From the NCBI GenBank assembly GCA_029582155.1, contig CM055901.1, forward strand, positions 18,872,680 to 18,936,679: 64,000 nt of DNA. The letters run 5' to 3'. Position numbers and translations under genes: made by a program. This DNA comes from Panopea generosa. Taxonomy: Eukaryota; Mollusca; Bivalvia; Adapedonta; Hiatellidae. Under the pieces are notes generated by a model that did no database searches, was not told where the DNA came from, and saw nothing but the letters and a program-made list of their open reading frames with translations. This document shows positions 1 through 64,000 of this stretch, in pieces (positions within the stretch are counted from its first letter, which is position 1; the number at the start of each line of letters is the position of its first letter).

Positions 1-417
1 AAATATGTTAAAAGTTAATAATGGAGCAGTAAATGACATTTTGGTGATTGTTACATACACATGCATATATGCAAATAACTTAATAATCATTACAGTTAAA
101 TTTTGTTGAAGTTGTCGGATTAAAAGTGTTTGATTTTAAATACATGGCTTGTATATACTTTTTCATGCTGTCATTCTCTACATCCTTTCCAAACATGTTA
201 TTACACAGAAACCACTGTAAACATTTATACTCACAGAAAATTACTTCACAAGTATAAGATAACGTAATTAGAATGTTTAAACCAGTTGTCTTTTTGCTAG
301 AAATTTTACGCAAAATAGTAAGACAGTGATCTGGTAACAAATAATGTCAAAAGTATTATACATATTGTTTAATGAAGAATAAAATTGATGTGTAGCCTGT
401 TTACTTTAGATAGACTA

Positions 418-515
418 TGAACATTAAGGTCCTCGTCGTCGAGTGATTTGAGGCGCCTGTCTCCCGATCACTTTACCTCTCCCTCCTGAGGTCATGGGTT
501 TAAGTTAGGGGGAAA
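418..515 (+). repeat. tRNA-headed SINE fragment
   Basis: Contains a box-B-like stretch (gaggtcatgggtttaag) following a degenerate box A (gagtgatttgagg). It resembles the heads of the other SINEs in the window (e.g. 45952, 54062). Confidence 0.5.
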
Positions 516-589
516 AAATATGGTTATAATAATGGCAGCAATGATAATATCCGAAATGTCTCCCAACTAAAAATTGATTGTTGTGTGAA

Positions 590-910
590 TTTTTTCTTCT
601 AAATAGATGTGTTCATAACACACTGATACACGGGCTATGTTAGTAAATTTTACCAAAATTTAAGTTGAAAAGCGACAGTTGTGTAAAATATTACCAAAGT
701 TGACAAATATTCGAACTTGACTTGTATTTTACAATTAAACCAAAGCTGCACACCAAATGATCATTAAATGCATAAGTCCTTTCAGAAGTTATTAATTGAA
801 AATAAATGGAATAGATAATACACAAACGAATGAGTGGACAGGAATATTTAATAACACTTGGTGTCCCTTTACCATCCTTCTAATTGAAGGGGACATTAAA
901 AAAATTAACA
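590..910. repeat. Dispersed repeat, copy 1 of 3
   Basis: Shares blocks (tgacaaatat..aacttgac..tgtattttac, and attaaatgcataag) with 22085-22320 and 27735-28030. The copies are diverged and the type of element is unknown. Confidence 0.5.
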
Positions 911-1697
911 TGCAAGTTATAGACCATAACTAACTTTTATGAAATGGTATATAAAGAATAGTGAAAAATTTCTAGTATCAAAAAGAAAGTTTATTAATAA
1001 AAGTATTAATGAAATATGTCGCTTAAAACACAAATATATATCGCAATAACTTGGAACATGTTATCAGCTTGGTAACTAAAACAATACTATTGCCACAAAA
1101 TTGTAAACAGTATTCAATGTAAAGTTAAAAAAAAACAACATTACCATTGAGCAAGTTTAATATATAATATCATTTCAAACAAATAAAATGTCACAAAATT
1201 AAACATTACAACAAAAAATCACCAAGCTCCAAGAGGCAATTTGATCCAACAGATGGCCATGACTGCTTCATTTGTTTCATTATACCTAAAATAACTATAA
1301 ACAGATGATAGTAAATTTTACCAAAATTGAAGTCTATACCATGTACAGAGAGCCTTTTTGTGTCCAACTCCTCATTCACTCAAATGTTGATTGTTACGAG
1401 ATAGTTGACATGTGTATATTTTGAGATAAAATTCAGGTGCAGATATACTTGTGCAGTTTTAAGATATTATCAAGATATGAACATATTAATACAAAAATGC
1501 ATAAAGATCTCGTTGGTATACAAGAAAAAGAATCGAAGTTTAGTAAATAGTTGCAATTCGCAAATTCCAATCCTGAGAATCACTGTTGCTTTATTTATAG
1601 GAACATCAGTTATATAAAAACAAAAATAAGAAAAAAAAGTTGAACCGGAGACGCAGCCTATAAAGAACACTGCCATCACAATATCAATCAATATATA

Positions 1698-2230
1698 CAC
1701 TTAGGGACTTTGAAAACACACCACTTACATACAGGTAATTTTACTGCAGAAAATGTCTGATGTGAAAGAAAGTTTATATATGTTAGGAATGCCATCTTTC
1801 TTCTACTGTCAAAATTTTATGACTAAGACTTGAAGTTTTGATGCATTTTTTTCCATTTACCGCAGCTACCCCCAAAGTGTAAATTCACAGGCTTCAATAA
1901 CGACTGTATGAACCATTTGCCTGGATACATGCCAATGTAGTACACTGCAGTCAATTCTTTCCCCGTCTAAAAGTTTCCCTGGGGAAAGTATAAGCAGGGT
2001 GGAAGAAATTGGCTTGTTACACCGGGGATACACTTGTTATTGATGCCTATGAATTTTCGCTTGCAGGGTGGGGTGTGTGGTAGCTTCAAAAAACAGAAAA
2101 ATGCATAAAAAAATTCAAGTCTCAGTCATGAAATTTTGACAGTAGAAGACAGATGGCACTCCTAATGTTTATAAACTTTCTTTGAAATAGGATGACATTT
2201 TCTGTGGTGCTTTTTAAAAGTCCCTGAGTG
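1698..2230. mobile_element. Foldback element with ~200-bp inverted arms
   Basis: The left arm starts cacttagggactttgaaaac. The right arm, reverse-complemented, starts cactcagggacttttaaaa. The two remain similar for about 200 bases (e.g. cttctactgtcaaaattt in both), leaving a ~100-bp centre. A partial relative lies at 57585-57745. No coding capacity, so it looks like a non-autonomous foldback or MITE. Confidence 0.75.
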
Positions 2231-2488
2231 AAGAATAATAAACCTCTGTAATCTCAACCGGATATTTGGGGAAGTATGAACATACTAACAACTAAACAAG
2301 CAAAAGAACTTGTAAAAAGAATCTATAAATTAATGTAAATATAATAAAAAAAATAATATATAATAAAATCACAATAGTGGTTAACAATAACTATAAGACA
2401 ATGATATAATAAAGGTATACAAAAAGGTCAAGATATATTAATAATTATGTATAAAACGATCACAATATAATTGCAATGGAAATACAAA

Positions 2489-2762
2489 AACAAGAGTTGT
2501 CAGAAGACAAACAAAGCTCGCCTCTGGGTGTCTAAGTCCAAAAAAGGCCATAACTGTGCCAAAATGCAATCCAGAGTTCTGGTTCTTGTCTGTGTGTGTT
2601 CCATTGATGATGGTGAACACACATGCAAAGTTTCATTCACATCCAACGAGTGGTTGCATAGATATCTTAAATTTAAACGCAAAAGTTTAACCTGGGTGTC
2701 TTCAGACGACGCCGGGGTCATGACAATAGCTCTCCTTGGACTTCGTCCTGGTGAGCTAAAAA
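2489..2762 (+). mobile_element. Helitron-like non-autonomous element (short)
   Basis: Starts aacaagag and ends with a small hairpin (ggac-ttc-gtcc) followed by tggtgagctaaa. These ends match the elements at 8117-9822 and 21442. The interior has a typical bivalve repeat feel (ggccataactgtgcc). Helitron assignment is inference from the 3' hairpin and terminal CTAA. Confidence 0.5.
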
Positions 2763-4802
2763 AACTATAGTTGAGTTAGGAAAGTCAAATTTAATTATTT
2801 GTAATGTTTACTCATTTTACCTTAAGAAAAAAAATGATCTTGCTGGCTATACTTTTAAAACATAACAAAACACCAAAATTCCACAAAATATGTAAAAAAC
2901 AATAAACGGTTCAGTATAAAATGGACGCAATTTAAAAAATATTAAAAAAGTATTTTATTTTGATTTAACTGAATGTTATAGCAGGTCTTACTACTAAATG
3001 CTTTAACCCAGTACATGCCAAGATACTTAGCTGGAATGCAGCACATCAAAATGAACCTTAATTAATACTTTTAATATAATTTACAAGATTGTGTACCAGT
3101 AAGAATTTTATAAATCAAATTAATATATCACTACTATCACAGAAAGTTCAATATAATACTAGAGTTTCATTATGAAATTTTATTCTGTAAATGAAGCTGC
3201 CTCTATAATATATATAAAGGGGATAGACATTTTTATGGCCTAATAAACATGTCTATATCTTTAGTATATTAGTGTAATATGGAATATTGGACACCTGGGG
3301 TTTTCTGAAAATGTGCTATATACAGCATTCTGCCCATACTACACTTGCTTTCAGACTCTATCAATGCAGCTGGTACATTAGCACATCACAGGTAACATAC
3401 AGGTGTTTAAGTACCATAACCAAATATGATGGTAGTTTCGATTGGAAGAGAGCAGTTCATGTAACTATGTTTCCTCTCACATTTTCGCCCACATAGATCT
3501 GACGACAATCTTTTATATTGTATTTTCAACATGGAACAGAAAGGTTAAACTAGTTTTAGTTATCAATTTTGCATTGATTAGATGAAATAATTATTGTGTT
3601 GATTAAGAAATTGGAACAAAAATATGCTTTATTTTATTATTAACAACAATTTATAAGAAAATAAAATGTCTGATAAACCCCTGATATTCAATAAGGTGTC
3701 CGGTAAACCCCCTGGGATTTTATTGTCAAGTAAACCCTACAAAACGCGTCCGATATTCCCCATGCAGTGGTGTACTTGAAAAAAAAAAGTTGGCTGGTGC
3801 GCGTTGTTCTAGTTTTATGCAAATTGACCACAATTTATTTGACATAACCATATCTATTGGAAATGCAAGTGTTTTCAATTTTCACAACACTTTTCCAAGT
3901 GAAACAGACACAAATCCTGGGGTGTCAGATATTGCTCTATATTCCCCTGATATTGCTCTACATTCCCGGATATTGCTCTATATGGAGAATAATTGTTGTG
4001 TCAGTGAAATACAATTTTTAAGTAGCATCAAGTGACCACTGAAGTGGAATGGTCACAAAGTGAGTTTGCCAGTTTAGTTTTCACAAGATATTTAATTTAA
4101 ATTTCCAAGAAATCAACATTTTTTTTTTATTTTATGATTGAAAGCAGTGAAATTACCATTTATAATTTCACTGTTTTAAATAATAATTCATCAAAAAGTA
4201 TGAAGTAAAAATCAATATCTATTTTCCCAAACTAACCATTTGTAAAATTCAATGAAAATTGATTTGGGGGTATTGAAGGCACTTTAAATTTTACTACACA
4301 CTTGTAGAAGCATTTGACACATACCCGTACACGTATGTATGATCACCCATAGAAGTGAAATCTCAAAGAAATCGACATTAATGCAATTTTTTTATTTAGT
4401 CCACATTTGATTCAATTATTTGTATAGAATGAGGTGAAACACAGTGCCATTTAACTTGTTACTGTCTAGTTAATTGGTTGTAGGGAACACTGCCTGAGCT
4501 TTTTTTTAAGCTGTTTAAATACTTTTGAATACCATACTTTCTTGTAGGTAACACAAAAAAAGATGAATTTTAAGACTTTCTTCAACTGGACTTTTTTTTG
4601 TGATACTTTTGTAATAGTGTCAATTGCGAATTCAGCTTGGCCTGTCTTGTCAGCCAGACAGATAAGTTGTTATTGCTTTATACATTCATTCATTCCGCTG
4701 ATCTCCAAAGCATCCTGGGTAAAATCAGATAGGTTAAAAAATTCATTCCTCTTGCTTCTTTACATATTTTGTATAATCATGTGTTAACAACCTCCTTGTG
4801 AA

Positions 4803-4990
4803 TGTAGTCAACCCTGTATAAGCGGTCACCTCTATTGTGCAGCCACTTGTGTTAAGCAGCCACATTTGCTATTTTCCATTTCGATGCTTTCAAAATAATT
4901 AAGCTATATTGAGCAACAACCTGTATTATAAGGCTACTTTTACTCCTTTCCTTGACTGGCTGCTTTTTAAAGACAGGTTTAACTGTAGAC
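4803..4990. mobile_element. TA-flanked MITE (CAGTCAAACC family), diverged copy
   Basis: Starts gtcaaccctgtataagcggtc and ends aagacaggtttaactgta. Full-length relative at 62345-62522; others at 7226 and 47511. Confidence 0.7.
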
Positions 4991-5113
4991 TATGTTATGT
5001 AATGTTAATTTAGTGTTATAAGTGATGAAATAAGATTTTAATTATCATCTCTTCTCTTTCCACAGTTGCTCAAGTCCTACTGAACTGTATACATGTATGT
5101 ATAAAGTATGAAA

Positions 5114-61498
<56,385 letters not shown>

Positions 61499-61526
61499 CT
61501 GAAATGTAGTAAATAATGAATTATAA

Positions 61527-61648
61527 TGGATGCCAAAGCTATAATCTGGACAGCAGGTCCATAACCTTTAAAGATCACTGAAGCCTCCTGCCATACATTC
61601 TGTTTATACCAAGTTCCCACTTCACCAGTTGTGTATTCCTTTACCACC
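61527..61648 (-). pseudogene. Decayed tandem copy of the FBA-like exon 1
   Basis: A ~150-bp unit holding the acceptor and exon is duplicated in tandem: the copy reads EYTTGEVGTWYKQN and WQEASVIFKGYGPAVQI. It is about 85% identical to 61375-61498 by eye, and both copies share the same 20 upstream intron bases. The copy has one extra G after its acceptor and no splice donor, because the duplication joint falls at the 3' end. Use as an exon would shift phase, so it looks non-functional. Confidence 0.8.
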
Positions 61649-61774
61649 CTGAAATGTAGTAAATAATGAACAATAATTCACTTATCCATATTTAAAGAAT
61701 TAAGCTCAATCCAATCAGAAATCAAAGCATATATTTTCACTTATTCATTTTATATCGATTTTGAAACGTTCTTA

Positions 61775-61925
61775 CAACATACACAAATCCCAGTCAAAGT
61801 CCTCTTGGGTGGAACCAGTACTTAGCACATATGGATAAAGTGTCACTACACATAGCTTTGGCAGAGGATCAAACCCACAGGTCCCCGATCCTGGGTCTGC
61901 TGCTCTACCACTGGACCATGTGCTC
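61775..61925 (-). repeat. tRNA-headed SINE (family A), minus orientation
   Basis: Plus-strand text gcagaggatcaaacccacag then tgctctaccactggaccatg; same family as 29395 and 44408. Confidence 0.85.
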
Positions 61926-62344
61926 CAGCATAAAAAACATGTATCTTTCATCTTGAAGATTGAATGGATTTTGACTTTTTTAAAAATGCCTCCACCATTT
62001 TTATTTTGTTTGCATGCGACTTTATTCTTTTTTTCAACAGCAGGGCTTAACTTTAACACTCGCCCAACTGTCTGAGACAACTGAATCGTGAGTACGGAAA
62101 TGTAAAATATAAAGCTGCTAGCCCCACTGGACAAGTGAAAATTCAGAAATTAAACACATATTCTTAATTTTATATCCATAGGACTAGAATTTAAACACAT
62201 ACTCTTAATTTTATATCCGTAAGACTAGTACCATAATTCTAGATTAAAGTAAGGACTAGTTTTTCATCAGGACAAGCAGATTTTAGAAATACTTGTCCGA
62301 CTGAACAAGTGAAATAAAAAATGAATGTAATGGCCTTAACAGTA

Positions 62345-62522
62345 CAGTCAAACCTTTCTTAAGCAGCCAGTCAAGGGATGGAGCAAAAGTGGCCTCTTAA
62401 GACAGGTTGTTGCTTAATACAGGTTAATTTGCCCCGAAAGCATAGAAATGGGAAATAATAAATGTGGCTGCTTAAGACAAGTGGCAGCTTAATAGAGGTG
62501 ACCACTTACACAGGTTTGACTG
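62345..62522. mobile_element. TA-flanked MITE (CAGTCAAACC family), full length
   Basis: 178 bp, TA on both sides. Left end cagtcaaacctttcttaagc; right end cttacacaggtttgactg, an inverted match. The interior has further palindromic character (ttaagcagcc... and ggctgcttaa). Tc1/mariner-type target duplication. Confidence 0.9.
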
Positions 62523-62529
62523 TATTTCA

Positions 62530-62640
62530 GTTATTTAATGACTGTGAGTGCACCTAGCCATTGTTCCTGGGATCCACAAGGTGGTTAACCAGTACTAGAT
62601 ACACCTTATCTCTGCAAGTCACCGACTCAGTGATCACACA
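62530..62640 (-). repeat. SINE fragment of the 'gttaacc' family
   Basis: Contains cctagccattgttcctggga then ggtggttaaccagtactaga, matching 57960-58195. Confidence 0.6.
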
Positions 62641-62644
62641 TTCA

Positions 62645-62800
62645 GAGCAGGGTGGCCGTGTAATGGATAATGTTAACCGCTCATGTGAGAGGTTGTGGTT
62701 CATAAAACCACACTCAGTACTGGTTCTACCCAGCAAGTGAACTCAAGAGGGGGTTATATAAGCACTGAGCTTTCATCGCAATCAAGCTAAAATAAATAAG
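62645..62800 (+). repeat. tRNA-headed SINE
   Basis: Head cagggtggccgtgtaatgga, a degraded box B, body cactcagtactggttctacc, tail atcgcaatcaagctaaaata. Confidence 0.8.
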
Positions 62801-63475
62801 TCTACACTAAAGATATTCAGAGATAAATACAGAGTTCATGACCAAGCATCACAGTGACTCTTGGCTTGGTGTGAATTTGACTTAGATCTGTCAATATTTT
62901 TTATTAACCGTCTACTCCGCATATACATACAACGTCCCAATCAAAGCGTTGAATCTGCAGCTGAAACAGAAGCCTTCAAGCTTCTTTGAATCAAAGTACT
63001 CAGAGTACTGATAGTTGGGCAATAATAAATATTTGTACGCCTATATGTCCATAGCATATTTTTATTGTTTGATTTGGTGCCAAATTGAAAACAATTAAAA
63101 CTCAGGGGTGGTAAAAATAAGCTACAATTATTGCTTGTCTCTTAAAAATAAATTCACCAACACTATTAATTTTTATTTTCAATATCAACAGTTGTTTTTT
63201 TTGAAAACAACAAAATGAATGGATGACTCATATTGTCTTAATATTATTTAACTCAGCATTTGTGATTTGCTACATTTGTCTTTCAAACTTTAAAATTGCT
63301 TTATAAATTCATTAACCTTGCTGACAAATAACCCCAATAGGTGTGTAAATATCTAACTTAAGGGACATCTAGACGTATAAAAACCCTAAATACTTCAATT
63401 GCATGACAAGAAAATTGTAAGTTGGTCAAGCAATATTAATATAAAAATTAACATTACCTGAAATAATTCCAGCAA
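62801..63475. other. Upstream flank or intron; no supported exon
   Basis: AT-rich. A 62895-63010 minus-strand stretch has a short open frame (YSEYFDSKKLEGFCFSC) but no phase-compatible donor that I trust. It may hide the missing 5' FBA-like exon. Confidence 0.4.
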
Positions 63476-63479
63476 GAAT

Positions 63480-63815
63480 TTAAAGGGAATTTATCAGGAT
63501 TTTTCAAAATTATAAAATTGGCTAAAAACATTTTTTCCCAAAATATCATGCCTATTATATATATACTCATTGAATCCATATTGCTAAAATATATCTATTT
63601 CAACATGCCAAAATAGGTTAGACTAAAATACATTTCCCACTAAAAATTGCATCATATTTTGTGATGTATTAAATGAGTCATGTGATTTCATTTTGATTTC
63701 AATTTGATCCGTTATACAGGTTTTCACCTAGTAAGAATGGTTTCATCATAGAAAGAGTTCTAATGACAATATGATGGTCATTTTGCAGTATATAAGTGCT
63801 GTCTATCTAGTTTAT
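63480..63815 (+). mobile_element. MITE (TTTAAAGGGA.. family), copy 5, right end lost
   Basis: Starts tttaaagggaatttatcagg and follows the family interior (caaaatatcatgcctattat, tttgtgatgtattaaatgag) to about 63815, then diverges. Confidence 0.8.
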
Positions 63816-64000
63816 CAATGTCAGAGGCCAGCAACAATTTTCGTCTGCAGATGAGTGATTTTCAACAGTAACTAGTCTGTCGGACGAGTAAACCTTTTGG
63901 CCGAAATTGTAAAATAAACAAAAATCGGACTGTTTCCAGTCTGTGGAATATTTCCAGGTCTTTGGAATATTTCGTGGTCTTTTTGCGTTTTACATGTTAC

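Larger units (their letters stand above)
1..5113. other. 3' flank of the NACHT-TPR gene; no gene seen
   Basis: AT-rich with only short spurious frames. It contains a tRNA-like SINE fragment (about 418-510), a dispersed repeat (about 590-910), a foldback element (1698-2230), a Helitron-like element (2489-2762), a small 21-bp tandem patch (about 3925-3985) and a MITE (about 4803-4990). The remainder, including 2770-3650 and 3990-4800, holds nothing I recognise. Confidence 0.7.

Noticed and set aside
62895..63010. Candidate upstream exon of the FBA-like domain (YSEYFDSKKLEGFCFSC frame, or LQIQRFDWD in another frame)
   Set aside because: The first frame has only phase-2 donors, incompatible with exon 1 (phase 0). 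The second is phase-compatible but only nine residues, with no clear FBA match. Not enough to annotate.

Overview
This is eukaryotic, AT-rich, intron-heavy, repeat-rich DNA. Three things point to a bivalve mollusc: a single-exon invertebrate-type Toll-like receptor, a nephrocystin-3-like NACHT/TPR protein, and dispersed repeats that begin near 'aacaagaggccc' and end in a small hairpin. The species cannot be fixed from the sequence.

Two genes account for all the coding signal I can support. The first runs on the minus strand across almost the whole window (61498 down to 5114). I chained 23 exons by GT/AG sites and reading phase. The predicted product has, in order, an FBA-like (F-box-associated, galactose-binding-fold) domain, a basic linker, DUF4062, a NACHT NTPase with clear Walker A and B, a winged-helix-like spacer, and C-terminal TPR repeats ending at a TAA. 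About 1,112 codons are visible. The true 5' end probably lies beyond an unresolved upstream exon or beyond the window. One junction (exon 7 to exon 8) does not keep phase, so about 3n+2 bases are missing there.

The second gene is a 737-residue Toll-like receptor on the plus strand (41049-43262). It is nested inside the 12.2 kb intron between the second and third DUF4062 exons of the first gene. It has an LRR ectodomain, one transmembrane helix and an intracellular TIR domain. Its last ~100 coding bases plus 3' flank are repeated in tandem about four times just after the stop codon.

The rest is intron and flank filled with repeats: tRNA-headed SINEs of at least five families, TA-flanked MITEs, a 1.1 kb pogo/Tigger-like element, Helitron-like elements, and many minisatellites. 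Three minisatellites are informative. One (12.88-14.02 kb) is a 51-bp array that copies the exon 18 splice donor with its exonic flank, in frame. One (50.7-52.3 kb) appears to have grown from the 3' end of a MITE. One (30.9-32.5 kb) abuts the exon 6 donor. By layout: 0-5 kb is 3' flank; 5-15 kb TPR exons; 16-29 kb NACHT exons; 29-45 kb DUF4062 exons with the nested TLR; 45-56 kb a large repeat-filled intron; 56-62 kb the DUF4062 start and FBA-like exons, including a decayed tandem copy of one; 62-64 kb SINEs and MITEs.

If the gene model holds, the locus interleaves two kinds of predicted innate-immune receptor. One is a membrane TLR. The other is a cytosolic NLR/STAND-type protein with a lectin-fold-like N-terminal domain. 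The immune role of the second is inference.
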